Positions 51,793 to 60,467 of a stretch of DNA of 64,000 nucleotides are shown here, piece by piece. Under the pieces are notes generated by a model. It was not told the DNA's origin. It saw only the letters and a list, made by a program, of their open reading frames with translations, and did no database searches. How positions within the stretch are numbered: the first letter of the stretch is position 1; each line of letters opens with the position of its first letter. The position numbers were made by a program, and so were the translations under genes. This stretch comes from Pseudomonas sp. PSKL.D1 (lineage in GTDB: Bacteria; Pseudomonadota; Gammaproteobacteria; Pseudomonadales; Pseudomonadaceae). The DNA lies in contig NZ_CP118607.1 in assembly GCF_028898945.1 (NCBI RefSeq), positions 3,954,001-4,018,000 of the forward strand. Direction: 5' to 3'.

Positions 51793-53721
51793 TTAACCTT
51801 CCAGCTCAGCCCACCGCTCCACCAGCGCATCCAGCTCGCCCTGCAGGGCCTCCAGCTTGGCCAGTACCGCCGAGGTCTCGGCAATCGGCCGCTGATAGAA
51901 AGCAGGTGAACTCACCTCTTCCTGCACCACCGCCATGCGCTGCTCCACCTCATCGATCTGCCCAGGCAACATCTCCAGCTCACGCTGCAGCTTGTAGCTG
52001 AGTTTCTTCTTCGAAGTATCAGCCGCCGCTGCAACCGGCGCAGGCGCCGCCTGCTCCACCGGCTTCTCGACCACCGCACTGTTGAGTTCGGACTTGCCGC
52101 CCTTGCTCTCGGTCACGCCCAGCAGCTTCGGCGAGCCACCCTGGCGAATCCAGTCTTCATAGCCGCCCACGTACTCGCGGACCTTGCCCTGCCCTTCGAA
52201 CACCAGGGTGCTGGTGACCACGTTGTCGAGGAAGGCCCGGTCGTGGCTGACCATCAGCACGGTGCCTTTGTAGTTCGACAGCACTTCTTCGAGCAGCTCG
52301 AGGGTTTCGACGTCGAGGTCGTTGGTCGGTTCGTCCAGCACCAGCAGGTTGGCCGGCTTGCTGAACAGCTTGGCCAGCAGCAGGCGCGCACGTTCGCCAC
52401 CCGACAGTGCCTTGACCGGCGTGCGGGCGCGCTGCGGGCTGAACAGGAAGTCGCCCAGGTAGCTCAGCACATGGCGGTTCTGGCCATCGATCTCGATAAA
52501 ATCGCGGCCTTCGGCCAGGTTGTCGATGACGGTCTTTTCCAGGTCCAGCGCGTGGCGCATCTGGTCGAAATAGGCCACTTCCAGCTTGGTGCCACGGTCG
52601 ACCTTGCCGGCCGTCGGCTCCAGGTCGCCGAGCATCAGCTTGAGCAAGGTGGTCTTGCCGGTGCCGTTGGCGCCCAGCAGGCCGATGCGGTCCTCACGCT
52701 GCAGCACCATGGAGAAATCATTCACCAGCTTTGGCCCGCCAGGGTGGGCAAAGCTGACATTCTCCAGCACCATCACCTGCTTGCCGGACTTTTCCGCAGC
52801 CTCGATCTGGATGTTCGCCTTGCCTTGGCGCTCGCGGCGTTCGCCACGCTCCACGCGCAGGGCCTTGAGCGCACGCACACGCCCTTCGTTACGGGTACGG
52901 CGGGCCTTGATGCCCTGGCGGATCCACACTTCTTCCTGGGCCAGGCGCTTGTCGAACAGCGCGTTGGCGGTTTCTTCGGCGGCCAGCGCGGCCTCCTTGT
53001 GCACCAGGAAGCTGGCGTAGTCGCCGTTCCAGTCGATCAGGCCGCCACGGTCCAGTTCAAGGATGCGCGTGGCCAGGTTCTGCAGGAAGGAACGGTCGTG
53101 GGTGATGAACAGCACCGCGCCGTTGAAGCCGCTGAGGGCTTCTTCCAGCCAGGCGATGGCGCCGATGTCCAGGTGGTTGGTTGGTTCGTCGAGCAGCAGC
53201 AGGTCCGGCTCGGACACCAGTGCCTGGGCCAGCAGCACGCGGCGGCGCCAGCCACCGGACAGCTCGGCCAGGGTCTTGTCGGCCGGCAGTTGCAGGCGGC
53301 TCAGGGTGCTTTCCACCACTTGCTGCAGGCGCCAGCCGTCGCGGGCCTCCAGTTCGTGCTGAACATGCATGAGTTTGTCCAGGTCTTCGTCACCCTGGAT
53401 GTTCTGGCTCAGGTGGTGGTATTCGGCCAGCAGTTCGCCGACGCCGTCCAGGCCCGCGGCCACAACGTCGAATACCGAGCGCTCGTCGGCCACCGGCAGT
53501 TCCTGCGGCAGTTCGCCGATCTTCAGGCCCGGTGCGCGCCAGATTTCGCCGTCGTCACCCTTCTGCTCACCCTTGACCAGGCGCAGCATGCTCGATTTGC
53601 CGGTGCCGTTGCGGCCGATGATGCACACCCGCTCACCACGGGCGATCTGCCAGGACACTTTGTCCAGCAGCGGCATCGCGCCGAATGCAAGGGACACATC
53701 GCTGAATTTGAGCAAGGTCAT
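51793..53721 (-). CDS. uup: ABC-F family ATPase, Uup type
   Basis: A 642-aa soluble protein with two ABC ATPase domains in tandem and no membrane span. Walker A GRNGTGKSS near 37 and GANGTGKTT near 345; signatures LSGGWRRR and LSGGERAR; Walker B LLLLDEPTNHLD and LLVLDEPTNDLD. The linker is Arg-rich (RRTRNEGRVRALKALRVER). The C-terminal ~90 residues after an Ala/Pro-rich spacer form a coiled coil (KLSYKLQRELEMLPGQID), as in Uup, which binds DNA or ribosomes. ATG 53721 behind GGAGACG. Divergent from slt. Confidence 0.9.
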   Translation of the reverse strand: MTLLKFSDVSLAFGAMPLLDKVSWQIARGERVCIIGRNGTGKSSMLRLVKGEQKGDDGEIWRAPGLKIGELPQELPVADERSVFDVVAAGLDGVGELLAEYHHLSQNIQGDEDLDKLMHVQHELEARDGWRLQQVVESTLSRLQLPADKTLAELSGGWRRRVLLAQALVSEPDLLLLDEPTNHLDIGAIAWLEEALSGFNGAVLFITHDRSFLQNLATRILELDRGGLIDWNGDYASFLVHKEAALAAEETANALFDKRLAQEEVWIRQGIKARRTRNEGRVRALKALRVERGERRERQGKANIQIEAAEKSGKQVMVLENVSFAHPGGPKLVNDFSMVLQREDRIGLLGANGTGKTTLLKLMLGDLEPTAGKVDRGTKLEVAYFDQMRHALDLEKTVIDNLAEGRDFIEIDGQNRHVLSYLGDFLFSPQRARTPVKALSGGERARLLLAKLFSKPANLLVLDEPTNDLDVETLELLEEVLSNYKGTVLMVSHDRAFLDNVVTSTLVFEGQGKVREYVGGYEDWIRQGGSPKLLGVTESKGGKSELNSAVVEKPVEQAAPAPVAAAADTSKKKLSYKLQRELEMLPGQIDEVEQRMAVVQEEVSSPAFYQRPIAETSAVLAKLEALQGELDALVERWAELEG

Positions 53722-53942
53722 GGTCGTCTCCAGAAAGCGGGCGCGCATTCTACCTGACTTGGGCCTTTACGGCATTAAGTTGACTGCCCGGCAGGGGCAT
53801 TGCGACATCCGGTCGAACTTAACGCTTTGATACAAGCACGGTGCTTTCACCCGCCACCGGCAAACAGCTAAGCTAAGGCAATAGCTCCCAACAGTGCTGG
53901 CTTCGCCGTCACTACCCCATGGTTCAACTGCCCGGACGTATC

Positions 53943-55871
53943 ATGCGCAGCCGCCTGTTACAAATTGCTTCGTGCCTGCTGATCACCGCCGCCACCGCCG
54001 GTGCGGCGCAGGCCATCGACCTTTCCCAGCAACGCCAGTACTACGACGAGGCCAAGCGTGCCCTGGCCAAAGGCGACAAAGGCCCGTACCTGCGTTACGC
54101 CCAGGCCCTGCGCGACTACCCGCTGACGCCTTACCTGGCGTACGACGAGCTGACCGCACGCCTGAAGAGCGCCAGCAACCAGGAAATCGAAGGCTTCCTG
54201 GCCAAGCACGGTGACCTGCCCCAGGCCAACTGGATGAAGCTGCGCTGGTTGCGCTGGCTGGCCGAACGCGGCGAATGGGACACCTTCGTCAAATACTATG
54301 ACCCGAAACTCAACTTCACCGAACTGGACTGCCTGAACGGCCAGTACCAGCTCAGCCACGGCCTGCGCGCCGAGGGCAATGCCACTGCTGAAAAACTGTG
54401 GAACGTCGGCAAATCGCAACCTGCGGCCTGCGACACCCTGTTCGGCACCTGGGCAGCCCAGGGCCAGCTGACCGAAGCCAAGCGCTGGAACCGCGCCAAA
54501 CTGGCGGCCCAGGCGCGCAACTATGCCCTGGCCAACAGCCTGGTCAAAACCCTGACCACGCTGGCCCCGCAGGGCCGCCTGCTGGTTGATGTGGCGCAAA
54601 AGCCCGAACTGCTTAACCAGCCCTCGCGCTTCGCCCCCGTGGATGAAGCCATGTCCGACGTGGTCAGCCTGGGCCTGCGCCGCCTGGCCCGCCAGGACCC
54701 GGAGCGCGCCATGGTGCTGCTGGACGACTACGCCCAGCGCATGCACTTTTCCCGCGACGAAAAGGTCGCCATCGCCCGCGAAATCGGCCTGACCCTCGCC
54801 CGCCGCTACGACCCGCGGGCGCTGGACCTGATGACCCGCTACGACCCGGAGCTGCGCGACAACACCGTCAGCGAATGGCGCCTGCGCCTGCTGCTGCGCC
54901 TGGGCCGCTGGGAGGACGCCTACGAGCTGACCAAGCGCCTGCCGCAAGACCTGGCCAGCAGCAACCGCTGGAAGTACTGGCAAGCACGCAGCCTGGAGCT
55001 GGCCCAGCCGAACAACCCGCAAGTGCCGATGCTGTACAAGAACGTGGCTCGTGAACGTGATTTCTATGGCTTTCTGGCCGCTGACCGGGCACGCACGCCG
55101 TACCAGCTGAACAACCGGCCGCTGGTGCTGAGCCCGCAGTTGGTGAACAAGGTGCGCAACACGCCGGGCGTGCAGCGCGCGCTCGAGTTCCACGCCCGCG
55201 GGCAAATCGTCGAAGGCCGCCGCGAGTGGTACCACGTCAGCCGCCACTTCACGCGTGACGAGATGGTCGCCCAGGCGCGCCTGGCGTATGACTTGCGCTG
55301 GTACTTCCCGGCCATCCGCACCATCAGCCAGGCCCAGTACTGGGACGACCTGGACATCCGCTTCCCGATGGCCCACCGCGACACCCTGGTGCGCGAAGCC
55401 AAAGTGCGCGGGCTGCATTCCAGCTGGGTATTCGCCATCACCCGCCAGGAAAGCGCCTTCATGGAAGACGCCCGCTCCAGCGTTGGCGCCAGCGGCCTGA
55501 TGCAGTTGATGCCGGCCACCGCCAAGGAGACTGCACGCAAGTTCAGCATCCCGCTGGCATCGCCGCAGCAGGTGTTCAACCCGGACAAGAACATCCAGCT
55601 GGGCGCGGCCTACCTGAGCCAGGTGCACGGGCAGTTCAACGGCAACCGCGTGCTGGCATCAGCCGCGTACAACGCAGGCCCCGGGCGCGTGCGGCAGTGG
55701 CTCAAGGGCGCCAAGCACCTGAGCTTTGATGTGTGGGTGGAGTCCATCCCGTTCGACGAGACGCGCCAGTACGTGCAGAACGTGCTGTCGTATTCGGTGA
55801 TCTACGGGCAGAAGCTCAACTCGCCGCAGCCGCTGGTGGATTGGCATGAGCGGTATTTTGACGATATGTGA
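53943..55871 (+). CDS. slt: Soluble lytic murein transglycosylase
   Basis: A 642-aa periplasmic enzyme that cleaves peptidoglycan to 1,6-anhydromuropeptides. Signal peptide MRSRLLQIASCLLITAATAG...AQA. The N-terminal ~450 residues are the helical superhelix typical of Slt70. The C-terminal lysozyme-like domain has catalytic Glu near 503 (ITRQESAFME) and the motifs GASGLMQLMPATA and AYNAGPGRVRQWL. Start MRSRLL at 53943 gives a normal signal; an ATG at 53919 would prepend eight residues. Works upstream of nagZ in cell-wall recycling, though unlinked in transcription. Confidence 0.94.
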   Translation: MRSRLLQIASCLLITAATAGAAQAIDLSQQRQYYDEAKRALAKGDKGPYLRYAQALRDYPLTPYLAYDELTARLKSASNQEIEGFLAKHGDLPQANWMKLRWLRWLAERGEWDTFVKYYDPKLNFTELDCLNGQYQLSHGLRAEGNATAEKLWNVGKSQPAACDTLFGTWAAQGQLTEAKRWNRAKLAAQARNYALANSLVKTLTTLAPQGRLLVDVAQKPELLNQPSRFAPVDEAMSDVVSLGLRRLARQDPERAMVLLDDYAQRMHFSRDEKVAIAREIGLTLARRYDPRALDLMTRYDPELRDNTVSEWRLRLLLRLGRWEDAYELTKRLPQDLASSNRWKYWQARSLELAQPNNPQVPMLYKNVARERDFYGFLAADRARTPYQLNNRPLVLSPQLVNKVRNTPGVQRALEFHARGQIVEGRREWYHVSRHFTRDEMVAQARLAYDLRWYFPAIRTISQAQYWDDLDIRFPMAHRDTLVREAKVRGLHSSWVFAITRQESAFMEDARSSVGASGLMQLMPATAKETARKFSIPLASPQQVFNPDKNIQLGAAYLSQVHGQFNGNRVLASAAYNAGPGRVRQWLKGAKHLSFDVWVESIPFDETRQYVQNVLSYSVIYGQKLNSPQPLVDWHERYFDDM

Positions 55872-55880
55872 TCGGCATTA

Positions 55881-55957
55881 GGGCCCTTTCGCGGCTAAAG
55901 CCGCTCCTACAGGCGCCACAAAACCTGTAGGAGCGGCTTTAGCCGCGATGAGGCCGG
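55881..55957. repeat. REP inverted pair 6 (variant core)
   Basis: Arms at 55888-55912 and 55925-55949 carry GCGGCTAAAGCCGCTCCTACA. It differs from the other five pairs, which have GCGGATAAATCCGC: two changes that keep the palindrome intact (compensatory). Located between convergent slt and the MOSC gene. Confidence 0.9.
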
Positions 55958-55970
55958 CACAGGCGCCCAG

Positions 55971-56774
55971 TTAATCCAGCACCTCCACCGCCATGCCCAC
56001 CTCAATCTCGCCGCTGCCCTCCAACGCCAGGTTCTGCCCAAACAGAATATCCCCTTCCCGCTCCCGGAACGTCTTCAGCGTCGTCAACGGCTCCCGGTCA
56101 GCACTACGCTCCCCGGTCGCCGGGTCCAGCGTGGTGAAGATGCACCGCACACTTGGCTTGAGCACCCGGAACTCCAGCCCACCGATACGAATCCGCTTCC
56201 AGCCATCCTCGGCGAACGGCTCGGCCCCCTGCACCACCAGGTTCGGCCGAAAGCGCAGCATCTCCATCGGCCTGCCGATGCGGCGGTTCAGCTCATCCAG
56301 CGAACCCTGCCCGATCAGGAGAAACGGAAACCCATCAGGGAATGCCGCACGGTCACTGTTCAGGCCATAACCGCTGGGCAGGTAACGCGCCCGCTGTTCG
56401 GGGCAATGAACCAGGCGCACGTCCTTGCCCAGCAGTTGCGATAACCAGGCTGCCGCTTCATCACCGGCATCCGGCACGCGCAGGGTGTCGCGCCAAATGG
56501 TCACGCCACGCAAACCTTCCTCTGCAGGCGGCACCGCCACGTGCAGGGGCGCCAGCCCCGGCGCCTGCAGCAACAGGCGCCCGGTTTGATCATCACTGGC
56601 CTGGAGCTGGCCCAGCCGCGGCCAGGCGCGCTGGGTGAGAAAACGCCCGTTGTCCGCTTCAACCACCATCCAGCGCCGGTCCCCCAGCAATCCCAGGTGA
56701 TCAACCGGCGAAGCCTGCAGGCGTTGCGCCTGGCCCGACTTCACCGGGTACCGATACAACTCACTCAGAAACAT
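55971..56774 (-). CDS. MOSC domain-containing protein (YcbX-like, without ferredoxin domain)
   Basis: A 267-aa protein with a MOSC N-terminal beta-barrel (MFLSELYRYPVKSGQAQ, GLLGDRRWMVVE) and MOSC sulfur-carrier domain (RFRPNLVVQGAEPFAEDGW, then the key Cys in PSVRCIFTTLDPATGE). YcbX of E. coli uses molybdenum cofactor to reduce N-hydroxylated compounds and has a C-terminal ferredoxin domain that is absent here. Family proteins of this shorter length are common. moeA, for the same cofactor, is 6 kb away. Single gene with GAGGCGGG site. Confidence 0.85.
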   Translation of the reverse strand: MFLSELYRYPVKSGQAQRLQASPVDHLGLLGDRRWMVVEADNGRFLTQRAWPRLGQLQASDDQTGRLLLQAPGLAPLHVAVPPAEEGLRGVTIWRDTLRVPDAGDEAAAWLSQLLGKDVRLVHCPEQRARYLPSGYGLNSDRAAFPDGFPFLLIGQGSLDELNRRIGRPMEMLRFRPNLVVQGAEPFAEDGWKRIRIGGLEFRVLKPSVRCIFTTLDPATGERSADREPLTTLKTFREREGDILFGQNLALEGSGEIEVGMAVEVLD

Positions 56775-56830
56775 CCCTGCCCGCCTCTTGCCCTGTCAAA
56801 AGGCAAGCTTATACCCGGCAGGCGGCGGTT

Positions 56831-57766
56831 TCACGCGCTGGCGGTGTCCAGCAACAGGCGCTGCTTGACCACATCCACCAGGCGGTCGGGCTGGAATTTG
56901 GACAGGAAGTTATCGCAGCCCACCTTCTTTACCATGGACTCGTTGAAGCTGCCCGACAGCGAGGTGTGCAGCACCACATAAAGCTGGCGCAAGCGCGCAT
57001 CGCTGCGAATTTCGGTGGTCAGGCGGTAGCCGTCCATCTCGGGCATTTCAGCGTCGGTGAACACCATGAGCAATTTTTCGCACACATCCTCACCGGCATC
57101 CGCCCAGCCTTTGAGCATGCGCAATGCTTTAAGGCCATCACTGGCCACATGCAGTTTCACGCCCAGTTGCGACAGGGTGTCACGCAGCTGCGCCAGGGCC
57201 ACGCTGGAGTCGTCCACCAGCAGGACCTCGCGGCCACGGGCGCGGGCCAACACCGGGTCGGCCAGCTTGTCGTTGGAGACCCGGGCGTTGTAAGGCACGA
57301 TTTCGGCCAGCACCTTCTCCACGTCGATCACTTCCACCAGCTTTTCGTCCACCTTGGTGATGGCGGTCAGGTAGTGCTGGCGGCCGGCACTGGTGGGGGG
57401 CGGCATGATCGCCTCCCAGTTCATGTTGACGATGCGGTCCACGCCACCAACCAGAAAGGCCTGCACCGAGCGGTTGTATTCGGTGACGATGATGGTGCTG
57501 TCCGGCCCCGGCTGCAGTGGGCGCATGCCGATCGCCTGGGACAGGTCGATCACCGGCAGGGTTTGCCCACGCAGGTTGACCACGCCACAGACGAAGGCGT
57601 GGCGCTGCGGCATCAGGGTGAGCTTGGGCAGTTGCAGTACTTCCTGCACCTTGAACACGTTGATGGCGAACAACTGCCGGCCAGCCAGGCGGAACATGAG
57701 GATTTCCAGGCGGTTCTCACCTACCAGTTGCGTACGTTGGTCTACCGTGTCGAGAATGCCAGCCAT
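56831..57766 (-). CDS. cheV: Chemotaxis protein CheV (CheW-receiver fusion)
   Basis: A 311-aa chemotaxis adaptor. Residues ~15-165 are a CheW domain (LEILMFRLAGRQLFAINVFKVQEVL; FVCGVVNLRGQTLPVIDL), linking receptors to CheA. Residues ~185-305 are a receiver (VLLVDDSSVALAQL; phospho-Asp in VFTDAEMPEMDGY; Lys in SKFQPDRLV). ATG at 57766 with a GGGGG-type site gives the normal length; the frame runs upstream without one. It has a sigma-28-type promoter 37 bp upstream, tying it to the flagellar regulon. Confidence 0.95.
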   Translation of the reverse strand: MAGILDTVDQRTQLVGENRLEILMFRLAGRQLFAINVFKVQEVLQLPKLTLMPQRHAFVCGVVNLRGQTLPVIDLSQAIGMRPLQPGPDSTIIVTEYNRSVQAFLVGGVDRIVNMNWEAIMPPPTSAGRQHYLTAITKVDEKLVEVIDVEKVLAEIVPYNARVSNDKLADPVLARARGREVLLVDDSSVALAQLRDTLSQLGVKLHVASDGLKALRMLKGWADAGEDVCEKLLMVFTDAEMPEMDGYRLTTEIRSDARLRQLYVVLHTSLSGSFNESMVKKVGCDNFLSKFQPDRLVDVVKQRLLLDTASA

Positions 57767-57802
57767 TGGAAAGCCCCCAGGCATGAAGAATGGAATGACC
57801 TT

Positions 57803-57829
57803 ATATCGGCGGCGCAGAGGCCAGCTTGA
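57803..57829 (-). promoter_or_regulatory. Sigma-28 (FliA) type promoter of cheV
   Basis: On the minus strand TCAAGCTG-N11-GCCGATAT, close to the flagellar consensus TAAAGTTT-N11-GCCGATAA (Pseudomonas sites often begin TCAAG). The -10 element ends 36 bp before the cheV ATG. Confidence 0.75.
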
Positions 57830-57853
57830 CCCCTGTGCGAAAATGCCGCGCAG

Positions 57854-57869
57854 GGTGATTGATATCACA
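57854..57869. promoter_or_regulatory. CRP/Vfr-like palindrome upstream of cheV
   Basis: GGTGA-TTGATA-TCACA matches 9 of 10 positions of the TGTGA-N6-TCACA consensus. It lies about 25 bp upstream of the cheV -35 element and 240 bp before the divergent Hpt-like gene. The rest of the 342-bp gap 57767-58108 shows no gene. Confidence 0.5.
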
Positions 57870-58108
57870 TTACCATCATGCTTTACTGCGAAGGGTCGCA
57901 ACTTGGATCCCATCCACGTTTGCCGAGTAATACCTGAGGCCGGCATCAGGGAAACCCCTAGCGGCAATCGGGTGCAACCTGATGTTCGCGATATCCTTTA
58001 GCCATTAATGTGACGCCATTCTCACTGCATGAATGGAGTCAGGCTTTTGCTCGCGACCGACATGGCTAGGCCATCCCCTGCTCCCGCCCTACGCGCCGGA
58101 GCCTCCTG

Positions 58109-58618
58109 ATGGACCACACCGTCTTCAACAGCAGCGCCCTGCAGGAGTTCCTGCTGGATGCGCAGGTCTTGCTCACCCAGTCCCAGGAATGCCTGCAGCA
58201 CCTGGAGCTGATTGCCAATGACCCCGACGCCTGCCATTGCCTGAACAATACCCTGGGCACCCTTGCCAGGCGGGCCAATGGCCTGGGTCTGTTCGAAGTC
58301 GCCCACTACGCTGCCGCCCTGCAACAGCTGACCGCCCCTGCCTGCCGGAGCCTGCACCTGCGCGCTGTCGCCCTGCCGCCGTTGCATGCCTGCCTGACCT
58401 TGCTGGCTTGGCAGCTGGAACTGGTCGATCCCCGTACCGGGCGGCTCGCCCTCGATACCACTGAGCAAATGGCACTGCTGCATGATCTGGCCACGGCACT
58501 GGACCAACCCTTGCCGCAAACGTGTGCGCCCTGCCGTGACAGCGCCAGCGATTGCCTTCACCCGCATCCGCACGCCGAACCGGCAATGTTGCCCGCCTCC
58601 CCCTTCCGGGCGCATTAG
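58109..58618 (+). CDS. Hpt/CheA-P1-like protein lacking the phosphoacceptor His
   Basis: A 169-aa protein whose N-terminal ~75 residues resemble a histidine phosphotransfer domain as in the P1 domain of CheA: LQEFLLDAQVLLTQSQECLQHLELIANDP spans two helices (positions 10-38). The next segment, CLNNTLGTLARRANGLGLFE, is where HxLKGxAG is expected; the His is Gly and KG is AR. The rest is helical with a Cys/His-rich tail (CAPCRDSASDCLHPHPHAE). GGAG before the ATG. Divergent from cheV and ahead of the two-component pair. Perhaps a phosphotransfer decoy or structural adaptor (inference); function unknown. Confidence 0.7.
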   Translation: MDHTVFNSSALQEFLLDAQVLLTQSQECLQHLELIANDPDACHCLNNTLGTLARRANGLGLFEVAHYAAALQQLTAPACRSLHLRAVALPPLHACLTLLAWQLELVDPRTGRLALDTTEQMALLHDLATALDQPLPQTCAPCRDSASDCLHPHPHAEPAMLPASPFRAH

Positions 58619-58660
58619 CGAGCCAACTTACTGCATGGCTGCCTTAGGCACTCTCATGTA

Positions 58661-58716
58661 TTTGCAAGTTCAGGCATCAGACTCTTTTCAAGCGAAACGC
58701 TAGTTGAACTTGCAAA
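58661..58716. repeat. 12-bp inverted repeat in the gap before the sensor kinase
   Basis: TTTGCAAGTTCA (58661-58672) and its perfect complement TGAACTTGCAAA (58705-58716) with a 32-base loop. It lies 43 bp after the Hpt-like stop and 205 bp before the kinase. No T-run follows, so an operator pair or mRNA hairpin is as likely as a terminator. The rest of the 303-bp gap 58619-58921 shows no gene. Confidence 0.55.
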
Positions 58717-58921
58717 ACCGTGCGCACGCACTTATTGACATCATTTGGCCATCTAACAAGTTCATCAATTGGCGCTGACCGGCCCGCAAATCCCGAGGTT
58801 TCAAAGCATTACGCAGCCGCGACCAACCTGGCCCGAAGTGTTAACATGCGCACCCACCGCCAATGCCTCGGCAAGATGTTTCAAGGCCTCCATCAGCAAG
58901 ACGTCAGTGGCTCCCCAATCT

Positions 58922-59818
58922 ATGCTCCCACCCTCGAATAGTTCCTTGCGCCGTTGTTCCCGCGCCACAATGTTGCGCTGGGCGACCGCACTGCTGTGCG
59001 TGGTGTCGCTGGTGGCCAACCTGCTGCTTTGTGTGGGTAGCCTGGCCATGCCCGCCAGCCTGCTGGTACTGCAAGTGCTGGCCATGCTGGGTGTGGCCTG
59101 GCACCTGAGGCTAGGCGCCCGCTCCATCAGCCTGCGCCCGGCGGAGTTGGCCGACCGTATGCTCAAGGTACAGGAAGGCGAGCGTCAGCACCTGAGCCGT
59201 GAACTGCACGACGACATCGGCCAATTGCTCACCGCCGCCAAGCTGCAGCTGGAATGGCTGCAACGGCGCATGCCGGGCGAATTGCAGGCACACTGCAGCA
59301 CGCTGCGCGCCACGCTTGAGGACTCCCTCGGCAAGGTCCGGGATGTCTCGGCACTGCTCAACCCACGGCAACTGGCGAGCCTGGGCCTGGAAGCCAGCCT
59401 GCGCGCCCACCTGGTACGCACCCTGGCCAACAGCGAAGTGCACTGGAGCCTGGAATGCCACCAGCGCCTGGGGGGCATTTCCGAAGAAGTGGCCATGGCC
59501 GCCTTTCGCATCACGCAAGAAGCCGTCACCAACATGCTGCGCCATGCCCAGGCGCGCAACCTGACCATCCGCCTGCAGCGCAGCCCTGCCGGCCTCGCCC
59601 TGTCAATCCACGATGACGGGCTTGGTTTCATCCCGGCCAGCAACCCGGCCGAAGCCGGCCAACGCGGCATGGCAGGCATGCAGGAACGTGCCACCGCGCT
59701 CAACGGCAACCTCGACATCACCAGCCAGCTCGGCCTGGGCACGCGCATCGAAGTGCTCTTCCCGTGGCCACCCCGTACCCATGAACGCGCCAGGACGCCC
59801 GCCTCCGATGACCTGTAG
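58922..59818 (+). CDS. Two-component sensor histidine kinase, NarX/DesK-like
   Basis: A 298-aa kinase. Two closely spaced N-terminal membrane helices (WATALLCVVSLVANLLLCVGSL; SLLVLQVLAMLGVAW) leave almost no periplasmic loop, so sensing is within or next to the membrane. HisKA_3 dimerisation domain with phospho-His in SRELHDDIGQLL near 97, then HATPase N-box QEAVTNMLRHA, G-box HDDGLGF and a GLGTRIEV end. ATG 58922 chosen; ATG 58970 is a shorter alternative. Overlaps the response regulator by 11 bp, so translationally coupled. Signal unknown. Confidence 0.87.
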   Translation: MLPPSNSSLRRCSRATMLRWATALLCVVSLVANLLLCVGSLAMPASLLVLQVLAMLGVAWHLRLGARSISLRPAELADRMLKVQEGERQHLSRELHDDIGQLLTAAKLQLEWLQRRMPGELQAHCSTLRATLEDSLGKVRDVSALLNPRQLASLGLEASLRAHLVRTLANSEVHWSLECHQRLGGISEEVAMAAFRITQEAVTNMLRHAQARNLTIRLQRSPAGLALSIHDDGLGFIPASNPAEAGQRGMAGMQERATALNGNLDITSQLGLGTRIEVLFPWPPRTHERARTPASDDL

Positions 59819-60467
59819 ACTGCTGCTGGTAGACGATCACGCGCTGATCCGTGCCGGGGTGCGTGCCTTGGTGTCCGACATTCCCGGTTACTGCGTGGTC
59901 GGCGAAGCCGATGATGGCGACCAACTGCTCCAGCAGGCGCAGCACCTCGCCCCCGAAATCGTCCTGCTGGACATCTCGATGCGCTCCACCAGCGGCCTGG
60001 ACGCCCTCACCCAGCTGCGCGCCGCCGGCCACACCTGCAAGGTGCTGATCCTGTCCATGCACACCGACCCGGACCTGATCATGCGCGCCCTCGAAAGCGG
60101 CGCCCACGGCTACCTGCTCAAAGACGCCACGGCCACCGAGCTGGAGCAGGCGCTCACGGCACTGCGCGCCGGTGAACGCTACCTCAGCCCGGCCATCGCC
60201 CACACCGTGATCAACCAGGCACTGATGCGCGCCCATGGCGGCAAACAGGCCAGCACCGACCGCCACAACCTGACCGCCAGGCAGCTGGAAATCCTGCGCC
60301 TGATCGTGCGCGGCAAGGCCACCCGCGAGATCGCCACCGGGCTGGGCCTGTCGGTCAAGACCGTGGAAACCCATCGTTCGCAGATCATGAAGCGCCTGCA
60401 TATCTACGACGTCGCCGGCCTCGTGCTGTACGCCGTCCGCGAAAAAATCATCAGCCTGGACGACTGA
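59808..60467 (+). CDS. LuxR/NarL-family response regulator
   Basis: A 219-aa regulator. Receiver domain with VDDH at 8-11, phospho-Asp55 (VLLDISM) and Lys in YLLKDATA; the C-terminal LuxR helix-turn-helix is LTARQLEILRLIVRGKATRE...VKTVETHRSQIMKRL. Start ATG 59808 (MTCRLLLVDDH) overlaps the kinase stop; ATG 59781 would add nine residues. Partner of the upstream kinase. Its 3' end overlaps the convergent lipid kinase gene by 17 bp. Targets unknown. Confidence 0.92.
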   Translation: MTCRLLLVDDHALIRAGVRALVSDIPGYCVVGEADDGDQLLQQAQHLAPEIVLLDISMRSTSGLDALTQLRAAGHTCKVLILSMHTDPDLIMRALESGAHGYLLKDATATELEQALTALRAGERYLSPAIAHTVINQALMRAHGGKQASTDRHNLTARQLEILRLIVRGKATREIATGLGLSVKTVETHRSQIMKRLHIYDVAGLVLYAVREKIISLDD

